Positions 1 through 6,607 of a DNA stretch of 10,596 nucleotides are shown in pieces. A program made the position numbers and the translations under genes. This DNA comes from Nitrososphaera sp. (GTDB lineage Archaea; Thermoproteota; Nitrososphaeria; Nitrososphaerales; Nitrososphaeraceae): positions 1 through 10,596 of the forward strand of contig JAKEIF010000110.1 of assembly GCA_022545875.1 (NCBI GenBank), in the 5' to 3' direction. The notes below the pieces were generated by a model. It was not told where the DNA came from. It made no database searches and worked only from the letters and a program-made list of their open reading frames with translations. Within the stretch, counting starts at the first letter, position 1. Each line of letters opens with the position of its first letter.

Positions 1-470
1 ATTTGGAGATCCGCAGTCCAGCCTCTTGGCACAAATGCGGACGTTGCGTTCTCGCGGCCGTCAGCCCAGTTTTGAAACCACACGGCGTCTTCACTATCGA
101 TAGGATCTATTGTGCCAGAATATTTTGTCGAATCAAGAGCAAGTTCGTATCGAAATGTAGGATCGCTAGAATTCGAATTAATGATAAAGATGGACGAAGT
201 GGTCGCACCGTCAGTCAGCCTGAAAGAAATCTCTTTCTGGCCGGTCTGCGTTACCTGCCACCATTTTGATGCAGCGGCACTATTGATGATGCTTGATGAC
301 GATAGAACTAGTTCAGCCTCATTCGCACGACTAGTCCAATTTGCCGAAAGCAGAAATACAGTCTTGTCGCCTTGTTGGGCCGCGGATAAAGCTGGCTCGC
401 CTTCCTGCGCGTCAACAGACGGTAGAAGGACAAAAGTAAGCAAGAGCAGGATCAAGCAGTATCGAATCAC
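1..470 (-). CDS. Secreted protein of unknown function, 5' part only (3' end outside window)
   Basis: The minus strand is open from position 470 to the window edge and encodes 156 residues. From a GTG start the first residues form a textbook signal peptide: M-I-R, then a hydrophobic Leu-rich core (residues 5-17), then a Val-Asp-Ala cleavage site followed by Gln-Glu-Gly (cleavage expected after residue 21). The mature part is rich in Ser, Thr, Asn and Trp, with alternating beta-like stretches (for example around residues 80-120), which fits a secreted or surface beta-sandwich protein; I recognise no family. The frame is open back to a TTG at 509, but a TATA-like box (501-506) lies inside that extension, so GTG at 470 is preferred. 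It diverges from the membrane-bound regulator at 592. It is incomplete because the window ends, not because of damage. Confidence 0.72.
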   Translation of the reverse strand, partial: MIRYCLILLLLTFVLLPSVDAQEGEPALSAAQQGDKTVFLLSANWTSRANEAELVLSSSSIINSAAASKWWQVTQTGQKEISFRLTDGATTSSIFIINSNSSDPTFRYELALDSTKYSGTIDPIDSEDAVWFQNWADGRENATSAFVPRGWTADLQ

Positions 471-499
471 AGGAGGCGTACTAGCTTGTACTGCAATTG

Positions 500-507
500 A
501 ATTTAAC
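500..507 (-). promoter_or_regulatory. TATA-like box of the secreted-protein gene
   Basis: The minus strand reads GTTAAATT here, centred about 33 nt before the GTG at 470. An archaeal TATA box sits about 26 nt before the transcription start, which would give a leader of only about 7 nt. This supports GTG 470 over the upstream TTG. Confidence 0.4.
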
Positions 508-561
508 AATTAACTTTGATCAATGTTACGGTTCATTCTTCTGCATGGTCTTGTCGAAATC

Positions 562-570
562 AATAAAAAA
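562..570 (+). promoter_or_regulatory. A-rich TATA-like box of the membrane winged-helix gene
   Basis: AATAAAAAA is centred at about 566, 26 nt before the TTG start at 592, as expected for a leaderless archaeal transcript. The box is A-rich rather than a canonical TTTATA, so the call is tentative. Confidence 0.35.
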
Positions 571-571
571 T

Positions 572-588
572 CTCTCGTTCTATGAGAG
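572..588. repeat. Short inverted repeat CTCTC-N7-GAGAG between TATA-like box and start codon
   Basis: Perfect 5-bp arms CTCTC (572-576) and GAGAG (584-588) flank a 7-nt spacer, directly between the TATA-like box and the TTG start of the winged-helix gene. A repressor bound here would block transcription initiation, so it could be an autoregulatory operator. The arms are short and chance occurrence is possible. Confidence 0.25.
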
Positions 589-591
589 CCG

Positions 592-1296
592 TTGACCGGG
601 GAAACGCAGCTGCGCGCGAAAAGGACCAGAATCAAGATACTAAGAGCGATAGCGGATAGGAACGGCGCCGCCGGCTTTTCAGATATCAAGCTAACCACAG
701 GTCTTTCAACGGGTTCGATCTACTACCATTTGGAACGAATGGGCAATTATGTGACAAAAGACTCGAAACAATATCTCATTACCGAGGAAGGTCTCAGGCT
801 GCTGAGGGAAGCAGATTCGAAATATGCTAAGCTCCCGCCCCCACACGGATCGGAAGAGAAGTTGCGTGAAAATCCATACGAAGAGCCAAGAAGCAAGAGC
901 CAAGACGCGGAGGAACCGGCCTCGAAAAGGGACTATTCGAAGGTTCAGCGGGTTGCGGTCCTCGGTGGTCTGGCTGTTTTGGGATTTCTTGGCGTGCTGT
1001 ACCTTGCCTTTTGGGGCAATTTTGCGCTGCTGCCAATCAGCAGAAATGCCAGTCTAATTTTGTTTATTGTTCTGATAGCGGCACTCGCCTCTTCCTTTTC
1101 GTTTAGAGGGCGCAGGATATTTCCGCAATCCATAGGATACAGGGGACTGATGCTTTCTATCCTTTCTGTCGCAGTGATATTCTCTGCCATAATGTTTGTT
1201 TCGGAAGCTCCGATTGGCGGAGCTTCTGTTCCGAACTATGATAACTCGATGGACGCTCTCTTGTCGTCTTACTCGCTACACTGGCAGGTCAGATAA
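592..1296 (+). CDS. Membrane-anchored winged-helix (ArsR-like) transcriptional regulator
   Basis: The 234-residue protein begins with a DNA-binding winged helix-turn-helix at about residues 9-75: a helix with RTRIKILRAI, a recognition-helix region TTGLSTGSIYYHLERM, and a wing ending YLITEEGLRLL. A charged linker rich in Pro, Glu and Lys (about 80-118) follows, then three hydrophobic segments (about 119-142, 152-170 and 185-205) and a short polar tail. It is therefore a one-component regulator tethered to the membrane, with the DNA-binding domain on the cytoplasmic side. Such fusions are common in Thaumarchaeota; the signal is unknown. TTG is the first possible start because an in-frame stop lies at 583-585, and an ATG at 582 is in another frame and soon stops. 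The last 21 bp overlap the convergent TFB gene. The divergent secreted-protein gene is a natural candidate target. Confidence 0.75.
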   Translation: MTGETQLRAKRTRIKILRAIADRNGAAGFSDIKLTTGLSTGSIYYHLERMGNYVTKDSKQYLITEEGLRLLREADSKYAKLPPPHGSEEKLRENPYEEPRSKSQDAEEPASKRDYSKVQRVAVLGGLAVLGFLGVLYLAFWGNFALLPISRNASLILFIVLIAALASSFSFRGRRIFPQSIGYRGLMLSILSVAVIFSAIMFVSEAPIGGASVPNYDNSMDALLSSYSLHWQVR

Positions 1297-2361
1297 GGCA
1301 CCTGTCTCATTGCAAGAGAGAAAAAGACCTCTGTTTATTTTTGGAACCAGCTCTTGAACAGGGATTCGGGCAGCCTCTGTATCCCTAATGGCGGAAAGCA
1401 GCCTGTCGCTATTTTCCAACGAAGTCAAAAGTCCGGGGTTTGTACGTTTTACAAGCTGAATTATTTCGAGGCACCTTTTCCGCACAGTCACCGTGCTTAC
1501 ATCGGCTGCTATTGCAATTCGAAGCTGAGTGGTATATTCCTTGGTTTCTATCGTCGCAAGATACAGAGCGGCCGCTGCTAGCGAAACGGGATTTTTGCCA
1601 GAAAGCATGGCGTTGTCAACGACTGCACTAAGTAGTTCAAGTGCCTTACGTGCTGTTTTTTCCGAAAGTCTCGCCTTGCCGGCAATGCGCGAGATGCTAT
1701 TTGAAGGAACTGGGAGCGGGACGCGAATTTTCATTTCCCGGAGGAGGAATTTGTAGTAGTATGCGATATTCTTTCTGTCTGCGTTGCCGATTACTTCCTG
1801 GATTTCGTCAATAGAACGCGGAGTGCCTGCGTCCTTGCAGGCAATGTACACAGTTGCCGCAACTATCCCTGTAATTGATCTTCCCTTGATTAGGCCCTTG
1901 TCGAGGGCCTTTCGATAGATGTACGCTGCTCGCTCAGCTACAGGATTTCCAATCCCCAGGATTTCAGTTATCCTTCGGATTTCACGCATCGCCTTGTTCA
2001 GGTTTTTTGTCTTGGAATTGTTGGAAACGGTAATCTTGTTAAGCCTTCGAAGCCTGTCGATTTCACTATATCCATGAATCTGCTTGCCGTTTGCGTCGAT
2101 ATTCTTGTTATCGATAAAGCTCGAAAGTCCCATGTCGTACATCATGAGCGACGCCGGCTCGCCCGTCCGGTACCGCTTGTCCATTTCTTCAAAAGTAAAT
2201 GCTCTTCGCTCGGTGGCGACTTCAATGTTATCCCTAGTCACCGTTCCACAGCTGCTGCACACCTCCTCGCCTGTATCCGGATCGCATATGATATTTCCGC
2301 TGCAGGTGTTGCACATTATTACAGCGTCAATGCCGGTTGTTTCTTGTTGCCCAGCTAACAT
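1276..2361 (-). CDS. tfb: Transcription initiation factor IIB (TFB)
   Basis: TFB bridges TBP on the TATA box to RNA polymerase and sets the start site. The 361-residue product shows the full family layout: an N-terminal zinc ribbon with Cys17-x2-Cys20 and Cys35-x2-Cys38, a B-reader/linker segment (about 52-100, with RRAFTFEE and a GLSSFIDNKN stretch), a first cyclin fold (about 115-210, containing GRSITGIVAATVYIAC) and a second cyclin fold (about 218-308, containing NPVSLAAAALYLA). About 50 further residues follow the second repeat, an extension beyond the usual TFB end. The frame is open to a TTG at 2376, but a TATA-like box centred 26 nt before the ATG at 2361 favours that ATG and a leaderless mRNA. 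Thaumarchaeota usually carry several TFB copies, so this may be one paralogue with a subset of promoters. The function is certain at family level. Confidence 0.95.
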   Translation of the reverse strand: MLAGQQETTGIDAVIMCNTCSGNIICDPDTGEEVCSSCGTVTRDNIEVATERRAFTFEEMDKRYRTGEPASLMMYDMGLSSFIDNKNIDANGKQIHGYSEIDRLRRLNKITVSNNSKTKNLNKAMREIRRITEILGIGNPVAERAAYIYRKALDKGLIKGRSITGIVAATVYIACKDAGTPRSIDEIQEVIGNADRKNIAYYYKFLLREMKIRVPLPVPSNSISRIAGKARLSEKTARKALELLSAVVDNAMLSGKNPVSLAAAALYLATIETKEYTTQLRIAIAADVSTVTVRKRCLEIIQLVKRTNPGLLTSLENSDRLLSAIRDTEAARIPVQELVPKINRGLFLSCNETGALSDLPV

Positions 2362-2383
2362 AGGGACAGACAGCAATAGGTGA

Positions 2384-2390
2384 TTTTAAA
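2384..2390 (-). promoter_or_regulatory. TATA box of the TFB gene
   Basis: The minus strand reads TTTAAAA, centred at 2387, exactly 26 nt before the ATG at 2361. This is the spacing expected when transcription starts at the A of the start codon. Confidence 0.5.
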
Positions 2391-2437
2391 GGTGTGTGCA
2401 TAAACAATAGGGAATTATCGAGTGGAATTAATTACTA

Positions 2438-2447
2438 GCCGATCGGC
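2438..2447. repeat. 10-bp palindrome GCCGATCGGC upstream of TFB
   Basis: A perfect 10-bp palindrome lies about 50 bp upstream of the TFB TATA box and about 40 bp downstream of the cofH stop codon. It could be a regulator-binding site for TFB, or a small hairpin at the 3' end of the cofGH transcript. The sequence shows only the symmetry. Confidence 0.25.
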
Positions 2448-2487
2448 CTTTCAATCATGATATAGTAATTTGTATGAAGGAATACGA

Positions 2488-3753
2488 CTAGCTGTCCGGG
2501 CCCGGAGTTGCCTTGCGCGTATACCGGAACTTGTCCAGCTTTACAAGCTGGTGGTAAGACCCGAACTGAGATGTATCTGCGGAATCTAGCTTGCTGTCCT
2601 CTTCAACGCCTTCTTTGAATTCCTTGATTATCCTGTACGTTGTTGATCGCTCGCAGGGAATTCGGCCGGCAGAGCGAATCAGCTGGCGGATCTCCTGCGG
2701 CCTCATTAGCTGCCCATGCTGCGAGCCGGCCGCAGTAGAGATGCTTTCATTTATCAGAGTGCCGCCAAAGTCGTTTGCCCCTGCGCCAAGCAAGAGCTGT
2801 GACATGCGAGCGCCTTCCTTGACCCACGATACCTGGATGTTTGGGATATGGTTATTGAGCATTATCCGGGCGACCGCGTGCATCTTGATGACTTCTACCC
2901 CGTCTGCTCCAGGCCTGACATCCGGCACAGTCTGGCGGCTAAACATCGGCGCCTCTGTATGGACAAAACTGAGTGGAACAAACTCGGTAAAGCCATGCGT
3001 TTCTTTCTGTATCTCGCGCAACAGTGCTATATGGTCAGCCTTGTGTCGGGAGGTTTCTCGGTGGCCATACATTATCGTAGAAGTCGTGGGTATTCCGGCT
3101 CGGTGTGCCTGCTTGATTATCCTTATCCAGTCTGCCGCGGAAATCCTTCCCGGAGATATTATGTCGCGGAGGTTCTGATCTAGAATTTCTGCTGCAGTTC
3201 CGGGCAGGCTGCCAACGCCGGCATCTTTCAGCAGCCTTATGTACTGGTCAACAGGGGTTTCCGACCTGACTGCCCCATACAGGACTTCTTCGGGCGAGAA
3301 GGCGTGGATGTGTATATCCGGAAGCTCTTTTTTCACTGCCTTACAGATGTCGATGTAGAGGTTACCGTCCATTTTTGGCGGCAGGCCTGCCTGGATGCAA
3401 ACTTCGGTCGCGCCAAGACTAGACGCCTCCTTGGCGCGTCTGACAATTTCCTCCATAGGAAGAAAATAGCCCTCTTCTTCCCGGAAATCCCTAGAAAAAG
3501 CGCAAAAGCCGCACTGTTTGATACAGACGTTGGTAAAGTTGATGTTCCTGTTTACAACATAAGTGACCGCCTCTCCCACGGTGCGCCTCCGAAGCTCGTC
3601 AGCTACTAGCACGGTGAGGTTCATTTCCAATCCGGTTGAGTCAAACAATTCTACGGCATGGTCGGCAGAAATGTCCTTGCCGTCAAGGGCCCTGTCAAGG
3701 GCCGCAGCCACAACAGGGTCTGCGCGCTTTAGCAGAGATTCAATCATTTGCAT
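2488..3753 (-). CDS. cofH: FO synthase subunit 2: 5-amino-6-(D-ribitylamino)uracil--L-tyrosine 4-hydroxyphenyl transferase
   Basis: CofH is a cytoplasmic radical-SAM enzyme that cleaves tyrosine and couples the 4-hydroxybenzyl fragment to the flavin precursor 5-amino-6-ribitylaminouracil, the first half of FO (F420 chromophore) synthesis. The [4Fe-4S] cluster motif C-x3-C-x2-C is complete (Cys77, Cys81, Cys84, in NVCIKQCGFCAF), followed by family signatures such as GATEVCIQAGLPP, IHIHAFSPEEV, GSLPGTAAEIL and TTSTIMYGH. It differs from MqnC/MqnE-type relatives by its fusion-free neighbourhood and by the adjacent cofG. The ATG at 3753 lies inside the end of cofG (14-bp overlap), so translation is probably coupled; an alternative ATG is at 3747. 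The protein has 421 residues. About 45 residues continue past the usual end near the RIPCERSTTYR motif, including a polar linker and FGSYHQLVKLDKFRY. No internal promoter is needed. Confidence 0.95.
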   Translation of the reverse strand: MQMIESLLKRADPVVAAALDRALDGKDISADHAVELFDSTGLEMNLTVLVADELRRRTVGEAVTYVVNRNINFTNVCIKQCGFCAFSRDFREEEGYFLPMEEIVRRAKEASSLGATEVCIQAGLPPKMDGNLYIDICKAVKKELPDIHIHAFSPEEVLYGAVRSETPVDQYIRLLKDAGVGSLPGTAAEILDQNLRDIISPGRISAADWIRIIKQAHRAGIPTTSTIMYGHRETSRHKADHIALLREIQKETHGFTEFVPLSFVHTEAPMFSRQTVPDVRPGADGVEVIKMHAVARIMLNNHIPNIQVSWVKEGARMSQLLLGAGANDFGGTLINESISTAAGSQHGQLMRPQEIRQLIRSAGRIPCERSTTYRIIKEFKEGVEEDSKLDSADTSQFGSYHQLVKLDKFRYTRKATPGPDS

Positions 3754-4912
3754 AATCCTCCCTTACAAGTCCGGATTGGTCGGCTAGCAAGCTAACGGCA
3801 TGTTTGAGCCGCTCCGATGTAATAAATCCACCTTTGACGAATTCGGGGTATATCGGGAGCCGCGCCCGCAGTTTTCTGCCGCTGCGTTCAGTCACGCTCT
3901 TTACCGTTGAAATTTCCGGCCATGGAAACTCGGGATTAACATGATCAATCGTGACTGGCGATATACCTCCCCAGTCGTTTATCCCGGCGTCCAGATACCT
4001 TCCGTAGACTTGAGGAGTCAGGTTCGGCGGAACCTGGATGTTCATGTCGTGCAGGACAATCCTTGCCAAGGCGACAGCGCGCAGAAAATAGTCCTGTGAC
4101 GGAGGGACCGCTAGTGCCATCCCGGTATCGGCCTTGGGCGCAAAATTCTGCATTATCACTTCTTGAATGTGTCCGTGTTTTTGATGGATTTCTTTGATCG
4201 CATAGAGCGAGTCCACAAGTTCTTCAGGAGTTTCCCCAATGCCGACAAGAATGCCTGTAGTCATTGGAATCCTCAGCTCGCCAGCACTCTCCAGGGTCTT
4301 CATCCTTACCCGGGGATTCTTGCTTGGCGCGTCTTCATGTGGCATCCCCTTTCCCATTAGCCTCTCACTTGACGATTCTAGCATGACTCCGAGGCTTACG
4401 TTGGTTTCCTTTAGCAGGGACATTTCTTTTTTTGTCATGCTTCCCGCGTTTGTGTGTGGCAAAAGGCCGGTCCTTTGTAGGACCAGCTCGCTCATTTCAG
4501 CGATGTACTCGACAGTGGTGGAATGGCCCAGTGACTGCAGCCAGTCTGAGGCCTCGCCGTATTTCTGCTCAGGTCGCTCCCCCGTCACGAAAAGTGCTTC
4601 AGTGCAGTGAAGCTTGCTACCTGCCTCGGCAATTGCCAAGACCTGAGCGGGATTCATCAGAGAAAGCATTGCCTCGCCGGGGTCCTTCTTGTAGGTGCAG
4701 TATGAGCAGCTGTCCCTGCACAAGTTAACTAGATTGATGAAGACCTTTCTGGAATAAGTGACAATTTTTTCCGGCCTTGTCCGCTCTCTTAGCCTGCCTG
4801 CGATGTTCACTAAATCTCGCGTATCGCACTCTGCCATCAGAGCGTATGCTTGGCTCTTGCCGAGTGAGCTGCCCAGAGCTTCACTTTGCAATCTGGCAGA
4901 ATCTGCAATCAA
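3740..4912 (-). CDS. cofG: FO synthase subunit 1: 7,8-didemethyl-8-hydroxy-5-deazariboflavin synthase
   Basis: CofG is the second radical-SAM enzyme of FO synthesis; it closes the deazaflavin ring on the CofH product, giving the chromophore of coenzyme F420. The cluster motif C-x3-C-x2-C is present at Cys65, Cys69 and Cys72 (NLCRDSCSYC), followed by typical CofG stretches such as ALFVTGERPEQ, LPHTNAGSM and PMTTGILVGIGETPEE, and a late PQVYGRYLDAGINDWGGISP segment. The product is 390 residues. TTG at 4912 is the first possible start (an in-frame TGA lies at 4937-4939), and a TATA-like box centred 32 nt upstream agrees; the next Met is residue 26. It is the promoter-proximal gene of a cofG-cofH unit. 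F420 is known from ammonia-oxidising archaea and causes their autofluorescence; its physiological partners are not in this window. Confidence 0.95.
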   Translation of the reverse strand: MIADSARLQSEALGSSLGKSQAYALMAECDTRDLVNIAGRLRERTRPEKIVTYSRKVFINLVNLCRDSCSYCTYKKDPGEAMLSLMNPAQVLAIAEAGSKLHCTEALFVTGERPEQKYGEASDWLQSLGHSTTVEYIAEMSELVLQRTGLLPHTNAGSMTKKEMSLLKETNVSLGVMLESSSERLMGKGMPHEDAPSKNPRVRMKTLESAGELRIPMTTGILVGIGETPEELVDSLYAIKEIHQKHGHIQEVIMQNFAPKADTGMALAVPPSQDYFLRAVALARIVLHDMNIQVPPNLTPQVYGRYLDAGINDWGGISPVTIDHVNPEFPWPEISTVKSVTERSGRKLRARLPIYPEFVKGGFITSERLKHAVSLLADQSGLVREDYAND

Positions 4913-4940
4913 ATTGATAGGGTCTGATGTCGGCCTTCAC

Positions 4941-4947
4941 TAATAAA
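4941..4947 (-). promoter_or_regulatory. TATA box of the cofGH operon
   Basis: The minus strand reads TTTATTA, centred at 4944 in the 46-bp gap between the HtrA stop and the cofG start. Transcription would begin near 4918, giving a leader of about 6 nt before the TTG. This implies that cofGH is transcribed independently of the protease gene. Confidence 0.45.
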
Positions 4948-4958
4948 GGATTTTGCTA

Positions 4959-6167
4959 CTAGGGCGACTCCTGAAAGCTGGGGCGCGCCGCCAGAGTGGC
5001 TGTTATTTCATGAAGGCTCCCGTCCCGGAGAACTGTAAGGCTCAGCTCGTCGCCGACTGTCTTTTCCCTTTGAAGGTATACGAGTATGTCGTCTATCTTT
5101 CGGACTTGCCTGTCGTCGATACTTACAATGACGTCGCCTCCGAGCTGGATGGGACGCCCATCAACTGTAGTTTCCTGGTCTCCTCCCCTGATGCCTGCAC
5201 TAGCCGCAGGACTTCCAGCGACGACGTCAATTACCAGAAATCCGCGAGGCTCTTCAAGACCTAGTGCCTGGGCTATGCCAGGAGTCATGTCGGTGCCTGA
5301 CACGCCCAGCCAAGGATGAGTAAATGAGCCATTAGTGATAAGGGCAGGGACAACCTTGGTCATTGTGTTTGAGGGTATAGCAAATCCAACTCCGGCGAAT
5401 TGACCAGTGGTAGAAAATATCGCAGAATTGATCCCTATTACCTCGCCGCGCATGTTAAGCAAAGGTCCGCCAGAATTGCCGGGGTTGATGGGAGCATCGG
5501 TCTGTATGACATCGGGTATCGAGAACGAGCCGGCCTCCTGCGAGGGGATCAGCCGGCCAAGCCCGCTAACGATTCCAGCGCTCATGGAACCTGAAAGCCC
5601 AAATGGGTTGCCAATTGCTGCTACCTGCTCGCCCACCCTTATCTGAGTAGAGTCTGCAAGCGGTAGAGGCACGAGCTTTTCTGAAGGCACATCTTGTACA
5701 TAGAGAACAGCAAGATCAGTAAACGGGTCTGAACCAATTAGTGACGCACGATAAACCGTGCCATCAAGAAAAGTTACGTCCAGTCTGCCGCCGCCGTTGA
5801 CAACGTGATAATTTGTAATAATGTGGCCGTTGTTGTCATAAACAAAGCCAGAGCCAAGGCGCGATTCCAATGCGTTTGTTTCAGAGCTGTCGGTTATCTG
5901 GACGACTGACTTTTCAACTGTTTCGAAAAGATCAGGGAGAGAAAGCTCGCTATTGGATGCTTCCACCGTGCTTACCTGGCCTATCCTGAATGCATCGTCG
6001 CCGACATTGTCCCTTTCGTTAACGCTAGTTTCAGTCGGTTGATCGAAATCTATCGGAAGCGAAATGTCGGTGCCGATACCAATGTCTGCGTACTGAGAAA
6101 AGGCGAACAAGATCCCGATAGCAGCTATTACGATAGAAACCGCCAGAATTGCTTTATTCAATGGCAT
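4959..6167 (-). CDS. HtrA/Deg-family serine protease (S1C) with PDZ domain, membrane-anchored
   Basis: Deg proteases degrade or refold damaged proteins, here on the outer face of the cytoplasmic membrane. The 402-residue protein starts with one hydrophobic anchor (about residues 6-24) without an obvious cleavage site. A polar, Asp/Glu-rich linker (25-75) and a trypsin-like domain (about 78-275) follow. The catalytic triad is intact: His121 in TNYHVV, Asp151 in FTDLAVL and Ser232 in PGNSGGP. Regulatory-loop sequences such as GNPFGLSGSMSAGIVSGLGR and VGFAIPSNTM match the family. A single PDZ domain (about 285-395, with FLVIDVVAGSPAASAGIRGGD and LGGDVIVSIDD) ends the protein. The overall length fits one-PDZ DegS/HhoA-like members. 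The ATG at 6167 has a TATA-like box about 25 nt upstream. The upstream neighbour on the same strand is an HTH_45 regulator, 42 bp away. Confidence 0.95.
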   Translation of the reverse strand: MPLNKAILAVSIVIAAIGILFAFSQYADIGIGTDISLPIDFDQPTETSVNERDNVGDDAFRIGQVSTVEASNSELSLPDLFETVEKSVVQITDSSETNALESRLGSGFVYDNNGHIITNYHVVNGGGRLDVTFLDGTVYRASLIGSDPFTDLAVLYVQDVPSEKLVPLPLADSTQIRVGEQVAAIGNPFGLSGSMSAGIVSGLGRLIPSQEAGSFSIPDVIQTDAPINPGNSGGPLLNMRGEVIGINSAIFSTTGQFAGVGFAIPSNTMTKVVPALITNGSFTHPWLGVSGTDMTPGIAQALGLEEPRGFLVIDVVAGSPAASAGIRGGDQETTVDGRPIQLGGDVIVSIDDRQVRKIDDILVYLQREKTVGDELSLTVLRDGSLHEITATLAARPSFQESP

Positions 6168-6188
6168 TCTAGAGATGTTTTTCTCTTC

Positions 6189-6194
6189 TAATAA
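6189..6194 (-). promoter_or_regulatory. TATA-like box of the HtrA gene
   Basis: The minus strand reads TTATTA, centred about 25 nt before the ATG at 6167, compatible with a leaderless protease transcript starting in the 42-bp gap behind the HTH gene. Confidence 0.42.
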
Positions 6195-6209
6195 TCCTTG
6201 CGCGAAATA

Positions 6210-6506
6210 TCATCTACTAACATATGGCGCACTGAATACTTCTGGCTCTTCAAGGAATTCGGCAATCCTCTGGTAGTACATCAGGAATTCTCTCCCTTTT
6301 TCTGTGGTGCGATAGATGACGCCGTCTTGTGACACGTCCTGGACTACAAGCCTTTTTTCGATAAGCTCGCCAAGGTAGAGGTGGACTTGCTCATAACTGA
6401 GGTTTGCCCTGTACATTATATGCGTCTTTTTGATCCCGGCGGTAGCGAGGGCAAGGACATCTCCCATTATCTGTATTTTTCCCCTGTTGTTCTTGCGTTC
6501 TGACAT
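6210..6506 (-). CDS. Small winged-helix transcriptional regulator (HTH_45 type)
   Basis: The 98-residue protein is a single winged helix matching the archaeal HTH_45 (ArnR1-like) pattern. Its features are an N-terminal basic start, IMGDVLALATAGIKKTHIMYRANLSY as helices 1-3, a recognition helix around YEQVHLYLGELIEKRLV (about residues 38-54), the wing with GVIYRTTEKGREFL (about 62-75), and a C-terminal helix likely used for dimerisation. There is no ligand or membrane domain. Many paralogues of this type occur in Nitrososphaera. The ATG at 6506 is supported by a TATA-like TAATTT 27 nt upstream. A 7-bp inverted repeat lies a little further upstream and could be its own operator. HtrA follows on the same strand 42 bp downstream, so the pair may be co-regulated. 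The ligand and targets are unknown. Confidence 0.88.
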   Translation of the reverse strand: MSERKNNRGKIQIMGDVLALATAGIKKTHIMYRANLSYEQVHLYLGELIEKRLVVQDVSQDGVIYRTTEKGREFLMYYQRIAEFLEEPEVFSAPYVSR

Positions 6507-6530
6507 CTGACCTATTATGATCCGGGTGGT

Positions 6531-6536
6531 AAATTA
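6531..6536 (-). promoter_or_regulatory. TATA-like box of the HTH_45 regulator
   Basis: The minus strand reads TAATTT, centred about 27 nt before the ATG at 6506, consistent with a leaderless transcript. Confidence 0.4.
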
Positions 6537-6558
6537 GGAGGACGGCAGATAAAGCGGG

Positions 6559-6574
6559 TGGAACGGACGTTCCA
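6559..6574. repeat. Inverted repeat TGGAACG-GA-CGTTCCA, candidate operator
   Basis: Perfect 7-bp arms are separated by 2 bp, about 23-43 bp upstream of the TATA-like box of the HTH_45 gene and outside any coding region. A 16-bp symmetric site is typical of a dimeric winged-helix regulator. Its position upstream of TATA/BRE would fit activation or weak repression. Binding by the adjacent regulator is inferred only. Confidence 0.4.
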
Positions 6575-6607
6575 ACCTATTCACCCTGTGAAGAATCCGC
6601 GTTTTTC

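Noticed and set aside
3..513. Two overlapping plus-strand reading frames of 88 and 133 codons
   Set aside because: The opposite strand encodes a protein with a clean signal peptide and a placed TATA-like box; the plus frames have no such support.
2591..3178. 195-codon plus-strand reading frame
   Set aside because: It lies fully antisense to cofH, whose radical-SAM motifs are unmistakable; no independent promoter or domain was seen.
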